Assembly (NCBI RefSeq): GCF_030287445.1
Contig: NZ_JASVWB010000002.1
Span: forward strand, 5,394,001 to 5,458,000
From: Streptomyces sp. ALI-76-A
GTDB taxonomy: Bacteria > Actinomycetota > Actinomycetes > Streptomycetales > Streptomycetaceae
Reading direction: 5' to 3'
Length of the DNA stretch: 64,000 bases
The position numbers were made by a program, and so were the translations under genes. Positions 9,068 through 18,023 of the stretch are shown here, piece after piece (positions within the stretch are counted from its first letter, which is position 1; every line of letters starts with the position of its first letter). The notes beneath the pieces are model-generated. The model searched no databases. It was not told the origin of the DNA and saw only the letters and a program-made list of their open reading frames with translations.

Positions 9068-10136
9068 ACACCACCCGCGTCGCCCCCGCGAACGGCATCT
9101 CGCTGATCGGCGCCACCCGTACCGGCGCCGACGGGTTCGGGGCGTGGACCATCTGCCCGTTGCCGACGTAGAGGCCGACGTGGCTGATGCCGGAGTAGAA
9201 GAAGACCAGGTCGCCCGGGAGCAGTTCGGAGCGGGCCACGCGCCGGCCGGCGCCGATCTGGGCGTACGTCGTGCGGGGCAGGGCGATGCCCGCGGAGCGG
9301 TACGCGGCCTGCATCAGGCCCGAGCAGTCGAAGGCGTCCGGACCGGTCGCGCCCCACACATAGGGGCTGCCGAGCTTGGCGTAGGCGTACGAGACGGCCG
9401 CCGCCGCCCGGGAGTCGGGCGCCTGGGCGGTGGCCGGGCCGGGCGCCGTCAGGCCGTCCCGCGCGCCGGCGGCGGAGCGTGAGGCGCGGGCCGGGGCGGC
9501 GGTGCCCTCCCCGTACCGGGCGCGCTCCTGGGCGGAGAGCCGGGACAGCAGCTGCCGGGCCGTGTCCAGCTTGCCGTCGATCGTCGTCCGGTGCCGGCTC
9601 AGCTCCGACCGGCGGGACGTCAGCGAGGTCAGCTCGACGCGCGCGGCTCCCCGCAGCCGCTCGATCTCCCGCAGCTGCCGACGGACCCGCGCGACGGACG
9701 AGGCCTGCCGGCTGCCCGCGCGCTCGACGAACGCGGCCCCCTCCAGATACCGGTCCGGGTCGGAGGACAGCGCCAGGCGCAGCGCGGGATCCAGGCCGCC
9801 GTCGCGGTACTGCGCGGCGGCCATCGAACCCAGCGCGTCCCGTGCCGAGTTGAGCTGCCCGGTCCGGCGTGCCGCCTCGTCCCGCAGGGCCGACAGCCGC
9901 TGCTCGGCGGCCTCCGCCTGCTCCTTCGCGCCGTTGTACTTCTCGGTGGCGACCTCCGCCTCCTGGTACAGCCTGTCCACCTCCGCACTGACCTCCGCCG
10001 GCGTCGGCTGGGGCTCGGCGTGTCCGGTCCCGTCGAGACCCGTCGCCGTCGCCGCGCCCGCGAGGGCGATCGTGGCGGCCGTGCGGGCCGTGGTGCCGCT
10101 GACCGAACGGCGCCGGGGCTTGCGGTGCGCTGCCAA
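9066..10136 (-). CDS. Secreted NlpC/P60 peptidoglycan endopeptidase
   Basis: 356 residues from a TTG at 10136 with AAAGGA upstream. The basic N terminus (HRKPRRRS) plus an alanine-rich hydrophobic stretch ending near AEPQPTP is a secretion signal. Residues ~45-200 are coiled coil, as in RipA/RipC-type hydrolases. The NlpC/P60 domain occupies the C terminus, with catalytic Cys271 (DCSGL), His319 (SHVGLYVG) and His331. It should cleave stem peptides during growth or sporulation. A near paralogue lies at 10978-12180, also with a TTG start. Unlike that gene, I see no c-di-AMP riboswitch in its leader. Confidence 0.92.
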   Translation of the reverse strand: MAAHRKPRRRSVSGTTARTAATIALAGAATATGLDGTGHAEPQPTPAEVSAEVDRLYQEAEVATEKYNGAKEQAEAAEQRLSALRDEAARRTGQLNSARDALGSMAAAQYRDGGLDPALRLALSSDPDRYLEGAAFVERAGSRQASSVARVRRQLREIERLRGAARVELTSLTSRRSELSRHRTTIDGKLDTARQLLSRLSAQERARYGEGTAAPARASRSAAGARDGLTAPGPATAQAPDSRAAAAVSYAYAKLGSPYVWGATGPDAFDCSGLMQAAYRSAGIALPRTTYAQIGAGRRVARSELLPGDLVFFYSGISHVGLYVGNGQMVHAPNPSAPVRVAPISEMPFAGATRVV

Positions 10137-10584
10137 CTGGGGTGCACGTCCTTTCGTACGACCGCCCTGTCCGTACGAACGCCAAGCGGAGCGGACGTAC
10201 GACCGCCCGGGGGCGGATGACGCGTCCGGCGGCGCCCCGCACAGGGGGACGGGCCGCCGCCGGACCTTCTCGGCGGTGGTGGCCGACTGCCGCCCCTGGC
10301 CCGGGCGGCGGTGGGGAGCCGGTCACCTGGGGAAGGACGCTAAACCGACGGTGACGGCTAGGTAACGGCTTGTGCGGAAGTGCTGTGAGCGGACCGCCGG
10401 GTGACCGCAAGTGACCGTGATCCAGGAGGGGCGCCGACTGCTTGAGGCGGCGCGATGACCGATGTGGGGAATGCGGGACACGGGTGGCCGCCGGGGTGCT
10501 ATGGGTCGCGTATATGCGGGGTCCGCTCCGGCGAGGTGGGCCGGTGTCCGCCGGCGCGGACGCCCCTGATTAGGCTCCGGCGTC
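10137..10584. other. Divergent intergenic region, no gene seen
   Basis: The region between the NlpC/P60 start and the small membrane protein start. It contains a direct repeat CGTACGACCGCCC (around 10156 and 10196) in the hydrolase leader and no ORF with supporting signals. I searched the minus-strand leader for the ydaO core sequences seen in the paralogue's leader and did not find them. Confidence 0.5.
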
Positions 10585-10938
10585 ATGGACGTACTCATCC
10601 ATCTCCTCGTCGCCCTGCACATCATCGGCATCGCCTCGCTGCTCGGCGGCTTCCTCACGCAGCTGAAGGCGATGGGCCGGGGCACCGCCCGCTTCGTCCC
10701 GGCGATGCTGCACGGCGCCCTGACGATGCTGGTCACCGGCGCGATCCTGGTCGGCCTCAACCAGGCCGACGGCCAGCACGTCGACAACGTCAAGATCGGT
10801 GTCAAGCTGGCCCTGCTGATCGTGATCCTGGGACTCGTCTACGTGAAGCGGGACGACGAGAAGGTGGACAAGCGCCTGTTCGGCCTGGTGGGCCTGCTGA
10901 CCACGGCGAACATCTTCATCGCGGTGCTGTGGACCTGA
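10585..10938 (+). CDS. Small four-span integral membrane protein
   Basis: 117 residues, nearly all hydrophobic, with four spans: LLVALHIIGIASLLGGFL, AMLHGALTMLVTGAILVGL, VKLALLIVILGLVYV and GLVGLLTTANIFIAVLW. A conserved-looking His pair sits in spans 1 and 2. Homologues are widespread in Streptomyces as unnamed integral membrane proteins. It is convergent with the riboswitch-controlled hydrolase, and the 39-bp gap holds only a GC-rich palindrome (10958-10973). Confidence 0.85.
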   Translation: MDVLIHLLVALHIIGIASLLGGFLTQLKAMGRGTARFVPAMLHGALTMLVTGAILVGLNQADGQHVDNVKIGVKLALLIVILGLVYVKRDDEKVDKRLFGLVGLLTTANIFIAVLWT

Positions 10939-10977
10939 CCGCCGCCCGCCCGGCGCCCGCCCCGCGCGGGGCGCGCG

Positions 10978-12180
10978 TCAGCCCGGACGCACCACGCTGT
11001 GGACCGACGCCTCGCCGTCGTGGAAGACCGACTCCTCGCGGACGTACGAGCCCGGCTTCGGGACGTGGATCATCATGCCGTTGCCGACGCAGATGCCGAC
11101 ATGGCTGACGTCGTCGTAGAAGAAGACCAGGTCACCGGGGAGGGCGGCGGAGAGGGGGACCGTGGTGCCGGCGTTCACCTGGTCGCGGGTGGTGCGCGGG
11201 AGGTCGACTCCGGCGGCCCTCCAGACGGCCCGGGTGAGGCCGGAGCAGTCGTAGGACCCGGGGCCGGTGGCGCCCCAGACGTACGGCTTGCCGATCTGGG
11301 CGCGGGCGAAGGCGAGCGCCCTCGTGGCCCTGACGGAGTACGAGGGGTCGGCCGTCGTGGCGCCGGAGCCCGAGGGGGACGTGAGCGGGGAGGACGTGGA
11401 CGGGGAGCCCGGCGCGGTGATCTGCGTGGAGTCGCTGCGCTCCGGCCGGTTCGCGGCCTCCTGCCGGGCGTTCCGCACCGCCGCCGCCTGCTGCTGTTCC
11501 GCCAGTTCCGCGGCGGTGCGGGCCGCCTCCCGCCGCTCGGTCGCCGCGAGCCGGGCCTTCTCCTCGGCGGCCGGCCGGGACAGCAGGCCGCGCGCGTCGG
11601 CGAGCTTCTTCTGGACGGTCGCCTTGGCCGTCTTCAGGTCGCTCCGCGACGTGGTGAGCGTCCGGTGACTCCCGGCGGCCTCCTGGCGCTGCTTCACCGT
11701 CGCGTCCCGCTCGGCGGCGTGGTCGTCGACCGCGTCCTGCCGGAGGCCGGCCGGCCGGCTCGTCGACCGGGTGCGGTCGACGTGGTCCCGCGGGGGGCCC
11801 GCGAGCGGGGACGTCGCGGTGTCGGGCCCGGCGGCGCCGGTGCGGTACGGGGCGGAGGTGAGGGAACCCGGTTCCTCCCGCGCCTCGGTGAGCCGCCGCG
11901 TGCCCTGGGGGACGTCGTCGAGCAGGGTGCCGACGCGCTCGCGCTGCTTGGCGGACCTCTCCTTGGCCGCGTTGTACGTGTCGGTCGACGACCCCGCCTG
12001 GCGGTACAGGTCGCCGACCTTCTTCTCGACCTCTTCGAGGCTCGGCCGGTCGTCGGCCGGGGCGGCTTCGGCCGACTGGGACAGCAGGGCGACGGAGGTG
12101 AGGGCCGCCGTGGCGAGGGCGGGGGTCCGGATGCCTGCTACGCGCGTACCCGCGGGACGCGACTTGCGGTGCGACGCCAA
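10978..12180 (-). CDS. Secreted NlpC/P60 peptidoglycan endopeptidase under c-di-AMP riboswitch control
   Basis: 400 residues from TTG 12180, ten bases after GGAAGGAG. A longer opening upstream would run through the riboswitch and is rejected. It has a basic N terminus and hydrophobic secretion signal (ALATAALTSVALLSQSAEA), a coiled-coil region (about 50-230), a Ser/Thr/Pro linker, then an NlpC/P60 domain with Cys312 (YDCSGL), His360 (SHVGICVG) and His372. Same architecture as the 9066-10136 protein but a longer linker. The leader carries a ydaO-type aptamer ending about five bases before the ribosome-binding site, so synthesis should follow c-di-AMP level. Confidence 0.93.
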   Translation of the reverse strand: MASHRKSRPAGTRVAGIRTPALATAALTSVALLSQSAEAAPADDRPSLEEVEKKVGDLYRQAGSSTDTYNAAKERSAKQRERVGTLLDDVPQGTRRLTEAREEPGSLTSAPYRTGAAGPDTATSPLAGPPRDHVDRTRSTSRPAGLRQDAVDDHAAERDATVKQRQEAAGSHRTLTTSRSDLKTAKATVQKKLADARGLLSRPAAEEKARLAATERREAARTAAELAEQQQAAAVRNARQEAANRPERSDSTQITAPGSPSTSSPLTSPSGSGATTADPSYSVRATRALAFARAQIGKPYVWGATGPGSYDCSGLTRAVWRAAGVDLPRTTRDQVNAGTTVPLSAALPGDLVFFYDDVSHVGICVGNGMMIHVPKPGSYVREESVFHDGEASVHSVVRPG

Positions 12181-12201
12181 GGGCGGCGACTCCTTCCGTG
12201 T

Positions 12202-12349
12202 TCCGCCTGCCGGGTTAGCTGTCGGGTTCGGGCGGGTGCTTCGGAAGGTGTGCCCTACGGCTCGCTCCGGAGGGGAGTCGGGCCGATTCACCCCGGGTTC
12301 CGTGGGTCCCCGGCTCCGGGTGCGCGGCGGCACTCCGGACTCGGCGGAG
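12202..12349 (-). ncRNA. c-di-AMP (ydaO/yuaA-type) riboswitch
   Basis: Read on the minus strand, the leader contains conserved ydaO segments in order. These are GCCGGGGACCCAC, then GGGGTGAATCGG, then CCGTAGGGC, then CACCTTCCGAAGC, and finally the diagnostic CGAACCCGACAGCTAACCCG followed by GCAGGCGGAA. A closing helix can form between TCCGCC (12349-12344) and GGCGGA (12207-12202). The aptamer ends a few bases before GGAAGGAG and the TTG start of the hydrolase. In Streptomyces this class controls cell-wall hydrolase genes such as rpfA, and c-di-AMP binding is known to turn expression off in this family. Confidence 0.9.
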
Positions 12350-12682
12350 GCCGCGCGGTCCGGCGGGGTTCGCCGGTGGGGGTCGTACGGCCTGCTCGGC
12401 ACGGTAGCCAACGCGTGTGGCGCCTGTGAAGGTTGATGCGCGATATGCCCGATACATTTTCGTGACCTTCGGTCAGGACTTCGCGTGCCGTGGCCGAAGC
12501 GGAGTGATCTGCGCATATGTGCGTGCCTTTCGGTGGCATCGTGACCGTCCGTACTCACTCCTTGCGGCGGTGTCGGTGTCAGCACCGAGGGTGACCTCCG
12601 AGGGCGACCTGGACGTCGGCCCGCTCCGCGGCGGCCGGGTGTCGGAGGTCGTTCCGCCGGAGTTCTCGGGGCGGCGGCGGGG

Positions 12683-12704
12683 TGTCAGTGGGGAGCTCTA
12701 GACT
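12683..12704 (+). promoter_or_regulatory. RecA-NDp / PafBC-type DNA-damage promoter of pcrA
   Basis: TGTCAGTG (12683-12690), exactly eight bases, then TAGACT (12699-12704). This fits the mycobacterial RecA-independent damage promoter consensus TTGTCRGTG-N8-TAnnnT, bound by PafBC. Transcription would start near 12711, three bases before the ATG, giving an almost leaderless mRNA. Confidence 0.8.
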
Positions 12705-12713
12705 CGGAGAGCG

Positions 12714-15197
12714 ATGAGCAGCCTCTTTGATGACAGCTTCCTGGCGAACCTCCAGGCCCCGCGGGGCCACGAGGAGGAACCCCCGCCGCCCGAGGACGAT
12801 CACGTACCGGAGCCCGTACCGGACGATCTGTTCGGCGGGAAGTTCGACGTGCCACCGGACCGGGACACCCACTACCGCGACGGCGCCCCGCGCCCGGTGG
12901 TGGACCCGGCCGCGCTCCTGGAGGGGCTGAACGAGAACCAGCGGGCCGCCGTCGTGCACCACGGCACCCCGCTGCTCATCGTGGCCGGCGCCGGCTCCGG
13001 CAAGACCCGCGTGCTCACCCACCGCATCGCGCACCTGCTCGGCGAGCGGAACGTGCATCCGGGCCAGATCCTCGCGATCACCTTCACCAACAAGGCCGCG
13101 GGCGAGATGAAGGAGCGCGTCGAGCAGCTCGTCGGCCCGCGCGCGAACGCGATGTGGGTGATGACGTTCCACAGCGCGTGCGTGCGCATCCTGCGCCGGG
13201 AGAGCAAGAAGCTCGGCTTCACCTCCTCCTTCTCGATCTACGACGCCGCCGACTCCAAGCGCCTGATGGCCCTGGTCTGCCGTGATCTGGAGCTCGACCC
13301 CAAGCACTTCCCGCCGAAGTCCTTCAGCGCCAAGGTCTCCAACCTCAAGAACGAGCTGATCGACGAGGAGGACTTCGCCGCCCAGGCCGCCGACGGCTTC
13401 GAGAAGACCCTCGCCCAGGCCTACGCGATGTACCAGTCGCGACTGCGCGAGGCGAACGCCCTCGACTTCGACGACCTGATCATGACGACGGTCAACCTGC
13501 TCCGTGCCTTCCCCGACGTGGCCGAGCACTACCGCCGCCGCTTCCGGCACGTCCTCGTGGACGAGTACCAGGACACCAACCACGCCCAGTACGCCCTGGT
13601 CCGGGAGCTGGTCGGCACCTCCGAGCACCCGGTCGACGTGCCGCCGAACGACCACGACGTCCCGCCCGCGGAACTGTGCGTGGTGGGCGACGCCGACCAG
13701 TCGATCTACGCCTTCCGCGGCGCGACCATCCGCAACATCCTCCAGTTCGAGGAGGACTACCCGGACGCGACGACGATCCTGCTGGAGCAGAACTACCGCT
13801 CCACCCAGACGATCCTCACCGCCGCCAACGCGGTCATCGAGCGCAACGAGTCCCGCCGCCCCAAGAACCTGTGGACCAACGCGGGCGCGGGCGCGCGGAT
13901 CACCGGCTACGTCGCCGACACCGAGCACGACGAGGCGCAGTTCGTCGCCGAGGAGATAGACCGCCTCACCGACGCGGGCGACGCGAAGGCCGGCGACGTC
14001 GCCGTCTTCTACCGGACCAACGCTCAGTCCCGTGTCTTCGAGGAGATCTTCATCCGCGTCGGCCTGCCCTACAAGGTCGTCGGCGGTGTCCGCTTCTACG
14101 AGCGCAAGGAGGTCCGGGACGTCCTGGCCTACCTGCGGGTGCTGGCCAACCCTGAGGACTCGGTGCCGCTGCGCCGGATCCTGAACGTCCCCAAGCGGGG
14201 CATCGGCGACCGCGCCGAGGCGATGATCGACGCCCTGTCCCAGCGGGAGAAGATCTCCTTCCCGCAGGCGCTGAGGCGGGTCGACGAGGCGTACGGCATG
14301 GCCGCGCGTTCCACCAACGCCGTCAAACGGTTCAACACACTGATGGAGGACCTCCGTACGATCGTCGAGTCCGGCGCGGGCCCGGCGACGGTCCTGGAGG
14401 CGGTCCTCGAACGCACCGGCTATCTCGCCGAGTTGCAGGCCTCCACCGACCCGCAGGACGAGACGCGGATCGAGAACCTCCAGGAACTCGCGGCCGTCGC
14501 CCTGGAGTTCGAGCAGGAGTCGGGCGAGGGCGAGGAGTCCGGATCCCTCTCCGACTTCCTGGAGCGGGTCGCGCTGGTCGCCGACTCCGACCAGATCCCC
14601 GACGAGGACGAGGACGGCTCCGGAGTCATCACCCTGATGACCCTGCACACCGCCAAGGGCCTGGAGTTCCCGGTCGTCTTCCTGACCGGCATGGAGGACG
14701 GCGTCTTCCCGCACATGCGCGCCCTCGGCCAGGCCAAGGAACTGGAGGAGGAACGGCGGCTGGCGTACGTCGGCATCACGCGCGCGCGGGAGCGGCTGTA
14801 TCTGACACGGTCGTCCATGCGCAGCGCGTGGGGGCAGCCGTCGTACAACCCGCCGTCCCGCTTCCTGGAGGAGATCCCCGCGCAGCACGTGGACTGGAAG
14901 CGGACGGGTGCCATGGCACCGGTGTCCTCCGGTCCGGTGTCCGGGGTGGCGGCCTCGCTGTCGTCGTCCCGCTCCCGCTCCTCGGCGTCGGGCGCGTCGG
15001 GCTTCGCCACGCGGCGGACCTCGGAGAAGCCGACGGTGTCGCTGGCGGTGGGGGACCGGGTCACCCACGACCAGTTCGGGCTCGGCACGGTCGTCGCCGT
15101 GAAGGGCACGGGCGGCAACGCCGAGGCGACGATCGACTTCGGGGACGAGAAGCCGAAGCGGCTGCTGTTGAGGTACGCGCCGGTGGAGAAGCTGTAG
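12714..15197 (+). CDS. pcrA: ATP-dependent DNA helicase PcrA/UvrD (superfamily 1)
   Basis: 827 residues from ATG 12714. Helicase motifs are in order: Q-motif LNENQRAAV, Walker A AGAGSGKT (91-98), motif Ia TFTNKAAGEM, Walker B LVDEYQDTN, motif III GDADQSIYAFRGA, motif IV EQNYRST, motif V TLHTAKGLEFPVVFL and motif VI AYVGITRARERLY. The extreme C terminus VGDRVTHDQFGLGTVVAVKG is the PcrA Tudor-like RNA-polymerase-interacting domain. An acidic 65-residue extension precedes the core. It acts 3'-5' in repair and transcription-coupled unwinding. Its promoter matches the damage-inducible class. Confidence 0.97.
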   Translation: MSSLFDDSFLANLQAPRGHEEEPPPPEDDHVPEPVPDDLFGGKFDVPPDRDTHYRDGAPRPVVDPAALLEGLNENQRAAVVHHGTPLLIVAGAGSGKTRVLTHRIAHLLGERNVHPGQILAITFTNKAAGEMKERVEQLVGPRANAMWVMTFHSACVRILRRESKKLGFTSSFSIYDAADSKRLMALVCRDLELDPKHFPPKSFSAKVSNLKNELIDEEDFAAQAADGFEKTLAQAYAMYQSRLREANALDFDDLIMTTVNLLRAFPDVAEHYRRRFRHVLVDEYQDTNHAQYALVRELVGTSEHPVDVPPNDHDVPPAELCVVGDADQSIYAFRGATIRNILQFEEDYPDATTILLEQNYRSTQTILTAANAVIERNESRRPKNLWTNAGAGARITGYVADTEHDEAQFVAEEIDRLTDAGDAKAGDVAVFYRTNAQSRVFEEIFIRVGLPYKVVGGVRFYERKEVRDVLAYLRVLANPEDSVPLRRILNVPKRGIGDRAEAMIDALSQREKISFPQALRRVDEAYGMAARSTNAVKRFNTLMEDLRTIVESGAGPATVLEAVLERTGYLAELQASTDPQDETRIENLQELAAVALEFEQESGEGEESGSLSDFLERVALVADSDQIPDEDEDGSGVITLMTLHTAKGLEFPVVFLTGMEDGVFPHMRALGQAKELEEERRLAYVGITRARERLYLTRSSMRSAWGQPSYNPPSRFLEEIPAQHVDWKRTGAMAPVSSGPVSGVAASLSSSRSRSSASGASGFATRRTSEKPTVSLAVGDRVTHDQFGLGTVVAVKGTGGNAEATIDFGDEKPKRLLLRYAPVEKL

Positions 15198-15209
15198 CCC
15201 GCACGCGAC

Positions 15210-15235
15210 GAGCCCCGGCCGAACGGCCGGGGCTC
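15210..15235. terminator. Strong bidirectional terminator between pcrA and M23 gene
   Basis: GAGCCCCGGCC (15210-15220) and GGCCGGGGCTC (15225-15235) form a perfect 11-bp stem with a GAAC tetraloop, 13 bases after the pcrA stop and before the convergent peptidase stop. Confidence 0.88.
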
Positions 15236-15264
15236 ACCAGGCGGTCGCCCGTGCGGGCGGTCAC

Positions 15265-16833
15265 CTACGTCGGGTCGACGCCGTGGCTGCGCAGCCAGGA
15301 CAGCGGGTCGATCGCCGAGCCGCCGGCCGGCCGTACCTCGAAGTGCAGGTGCGGGCCGGTCGAGTTGCCCGAGTTTCCGGCGTAGGCGATCGGGTCGCCG
15401 GCCTTCACGGTCGTACCGGAGGCGACCCGGTAGCTGGAGAGGTGGCAGTACCACGTCTCCGTGCCGTCCTTGTCGGTCACGATCATCATGTTGCCGTACG
15501 CGCTGTTCCACTGCGTCCGCACGGTGCCGTCGGTCGCGGCCATCACGGTCGTGCCGTAGGACACCGGGAAGTCGATGCCGGTGTGGATGGACATCCAGTT
15601 GATGCCGGACTGGCCGTAGTAGGCGCTGAGTCCGTGCTGGGCCACCGGCAGCGCGTACTTGGGGCGCAGCCGCTCCTTGCGGGCGGCCTCCGCGGCGGCC
15701 TTCTTCTTCTCGGCCTCCTGCTGCGCCTTGAGGTCGATACGTTCCTGCGTTCGGCTGACCCGGTCGCTGAAGTCGTCCGCCTCGGCGGACAGGCTCTGCA
15801 ACTGGGTGTCGAGCTTGTTGTTCGCGGTGGCCGGCTGCACGGGGGCCGCGTCCGCCGCGGTCGTCGAGACGTCCTTGTCCTCGCTGGTCAGCGTGGTGAC
15901 GGAGGCGGCGGCGATGCCCGCGACCCCCATCACGCAGGCCGAGGGCACGGCCACCGTCAGTAGCGCGGACCGCTTGGCGGGCAGCCGGCGGCGGGAGCGG
16001 GACCCGCCCCGAGCGGCGGCGCGGGACGCCGGGACCGGGGTGAGCTCTTCCTGGTCGTCCAGCAGCGGTGTGTCGGAGGCGGCCGTCCCGTCCGGCAGGG
16101 ACGGCATCTCACCGGTGGTGGCCGACTCGCCGTCGTCCGGGGCGTGTTCGCCGTATCCGACGTGGTCGAAGGTCGCCGTCTCCTGCCCGCCGGCGTGCTC
16201 GCCCCGCTGCTCGCAGTCCTCGTCGCCCGCCGTGGCGGGGCCGTCGGAGTTCCACTGCGTGGCGTCGTAGGCCCCGGTGTCGAAGGCCTGGGTGCCCCAT
16301 TCCCACTGCTGCGTCCCGTCGGCCGGGGCGCCGGACTGGTCGGGCTGGAGCCAGGCGTTCGCGTCCCACTGGCCGCTGGTGTCGGGGCTCGTCGCCTGCG
16401 GCGGGATCGCGGAGAGGTGCTGGTGCTCGCCGGTCCAGGCGGTGGAGTCGTACGTGCCGCTGTCGTACGCGCCGCCGCCGTGGGTACCGCTGTCGTACGT
16501 GCCGCCGTCATGGGCGGCGTGGTGCCGGGCCGCGTACGGGTCGTGGTGCACGGTCTGGTGGCCACCCGTGGACCAGAGGGACATGTCGTACGAGCCCGTG
16601 CCGTCGGCGGGCAGGCAGCCGAACAGGGGGTCGGACTCGAAGCTCGTGGTCGACCTGCCGGTGTCGAATCCCGAGCCCGAAGGCGGGACAAAACCGGTGG
16701 CGTCATAGTCGGCGTACGTGGTGAAGTCGCCGTACTGGGCTTCCTGGGTGCCGTACGACGCGTAGTGCGCCGGGTCGGCGTCGGAAGCCGGAGCCGGGGT
16801 GGTCATGGTCCCCGACGGGTGACGGTCGTTCAC
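15265..16833 (-). CDS. M23 (LytM-type) peptidase with disordered N terminus and one membrane anchor
   Basis: 522 residues if started at GTG 16833 just after AAGAGAAG; an ATG at 16806 would shorten it by nine. The first ~260 residues are Gly/Asp/Thr/Tyr-rich with repeated GTYDS and GAYDS units. A basic stretch (RAAARGGSRSRRRLPAKRS) precedes one span (LTVAVPSACVMGVAGIAA), then a coiled coil and the M23 domain. Zinc ligands His417 and Asp421 (HTGIDF) and the HLH pair His495/His497 are all present, as is His464. It should be an active membrane-anchored endopeptidase of peptidoglycan cross-bridges. Confidence 0.9.
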   Translation of the reverse strand: MNDRHPSGTMTTPAPASDADPAHYASYGTQEAQYGDFTTYADYDATGFVPPSGSGFDTGRSTTSFESDPLFGCLPADGTGSYDMSLWSTGGHQTVHHDPYAARHHAAHDGGTYDSGTHGGGAYDSGTYDSTAWTGEHQHLSAIPPQATSPDTSGQWDANAWLQPDQSGAPADGTQQWEWGTQAFDTGAYDATQWNSDGPATAGDEDCEQRGEHAGGQETATFDHVGYGEHAPDDGESATTGEMPSLPDGTAASDTPLLDDQEELTPVPASRAAARGGSRSRRRLPAKRSALLTVAVPSACVMGVAGIAAASVTTLTSEDKDVSTTAADAAPVQPATANNKLDTQLQSLSAEADDFSDRVSRTQERIDLKAQQEAEKKKAAAEAARKERLRPKYALPVAQHGLSAYYGQSGINWMSIHTGIDFPVSYGTTVMAATDGTVRTQWNSAYGNMMIVTDKDGTETWYCHLSSYRVASGTTVKAGDPIAYAGNSGNSTGPHLHFEVRPAGGSAIDPLSWLRSHGVDPT

Positions 16834-17153
16834 CAACTTCTCTTTCGCCTCGACAACAGGGGCTGCCAGAGCAGTGCGGCGACTGTACCCGGCGGTACGC
16901 GGGCACGACAATCTTCCGCTGGTTTCGCTCGCGCAGGAAACGGGCATTCGGCCGTGTTTCGGGGGACCGCGGGCGAGAGTTTGGCCCTGTGTTCGAAGAG
17001 TGTTCGATGTCGGTGTGCTGTCGGACGGCTGTTTTCCCGCTGTGCGGGGCGGTCTCAGGGGGCGGTACGGCCCAGGACGCCGGCGCGTTGTCCTGGGGAT
17101 CCGCCGCACCGGCCGGCACGGCCGTGAGGGGAGCGCCGTCGTCGTGCGCCGGT

Positions 17154-18023
17154 TTATGCCACCGTGAGTCCGCCGGTGCGCGCGGCGGTCTCCTCGCCCG
17201 GGCGTGCCGTGTCGAGGACGCGCCGTATCCCGGCCGCGACAGCGGGGTGCACCGGCAGGGCGAGATGCCCGATCCCGCTCACCTGGATGTTCTCCGCCGC
17301 CAGGTCGGGGTGGTCGACACAGGCGGTCTCCAGCGGCTCCATCAGGTGATCGAGGTCGCTCCAGAAGCTGACGAAGTGCGTCCGGCAGCCGGGGGCGGGC
17401 AGGGCCAGCTCCTCGATGAACTCCGAGCCGGGGCGCATCTGGCGCACGATCGGATGCGCGTTGGCCAGCGGCGCCACCCGGGTGCCGGAGTGCGGGGTGC
17501 CGAGCGTCACGAGTGTCCGGACGCGGGTGTCACCGCCGAGGCGCTGCACGTAGTACCGCGCGATCAGCCCGCCGAGGCTGTGTCCGACCACGTCGACCTG
17601 CCGACTGCCCGTGCGCTCGCAGATCTCCTCTATGTGCCGGCCGAGCAGCGCAGCCGCGGTGCGGATGTCGCAGGTCAGCGGCGAGTAGTTGAGCGACTCG
17701 ATCTGCTGCCTGCCGTGCTGGACGAGGCTGCGGCGCAGCAGGACGAAGACCGAGCGGTTGTCGATGAACCCGTGCAGCAGGACGACCGGGGGCTTGGCCT
17801 CCCGGGGCAGCTGGGTCGCGCTGTCCTCCGGTGCGGGGATCGGGGGCACGGGGGCGCGCCGCTCCTGCACGATGCCGGAGGGATAGAGGAGGAGGTGGCC
17901 CGCGAGGATCGCCATCTCCAGGGCGGTCGCCTTCAGGAGGGTCAGCGAGAGGCCCGCCAGTCTGCTCGGGAGCAGGCGCTGGCAGAGCGGAAGCAGGGGC
18001 AGTGCTGCCCTGGTGACCTTCAT
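17154..18023 (-). CDS. Alpha/beta-hydrolase, triacylglycerol lipase/PGAP1-like
   Basis: 289 residues from ATG 18023 behind AGGAGG. An N-terminal hydrophobic region (about 20-48, LAGLSLTLLKATALEMAILAG) could be a signal anchor. The oxyanion strand PPVVLLHGFIDNRSVF (78-93) precedes the nucleophile elbow VVGHSLGGLIARYY, with Ser149. Later are LVTLGTPHSGT, an acidic SFWSDLDHLMEP loop and the likely catalytic His in GIGHLALP. This is a typical cell-envelope lipase or esterase, whose substrate cannot be inferred. It is divergent from icmB with a 470-bp gap. Confidence 0.87.
   Translation of the reverse strand: MKVTRAALPLLPLCQRLLPSRLAGLSLTLLKATALEMAILAGHLLLYPSGIVQERRAPVPPIPAPEDSATQLPREAKPPVVLLHGFIDNRSVFVLLRRSLVQHGRQQIESLNYSPLTCDIRTAAALLGRHIEEICERTGSRQVDVVGHSLGGLIARYYVQRLGGDTRVRTLVTLGTPHSGTRVAPLANAHPIVRQMRPGSEFIEELALPAPGCRTHFVSFWSDLDHLMEPLETACVDHPDLAAENIQVSGIGHLALPVHPAVAAGIRRVLDTARPGEETAARTGGLTVA

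Noticed and set aside
10958..10973. CGCCCCGCGCGGGGCG palindrome as a terminator
   Set aside because: Almost no loop and short arms; could equally be chance in GC-rich DNA.
12579..15068. Long minus-strand open frame of about 829 codons opposite pcrA
   Set aside because: It mirrors codon structure of pcrA in high-GC DNA, lacks any protein family features and has no ribosome-binding site.
16990..17007. Direct repeat GTTCGA-AGAGT-GTTCGA upstream of the M23 gene
   Set aside because: Short, not palindromic as a unit and distant from the start; likely chance.
16834..17153. c-di-AMP riboswitch in the M23 peptidase leader
   Set aside because: Looked for the CGAACCCG and AGCTAACC core on the minus strand and found neither.
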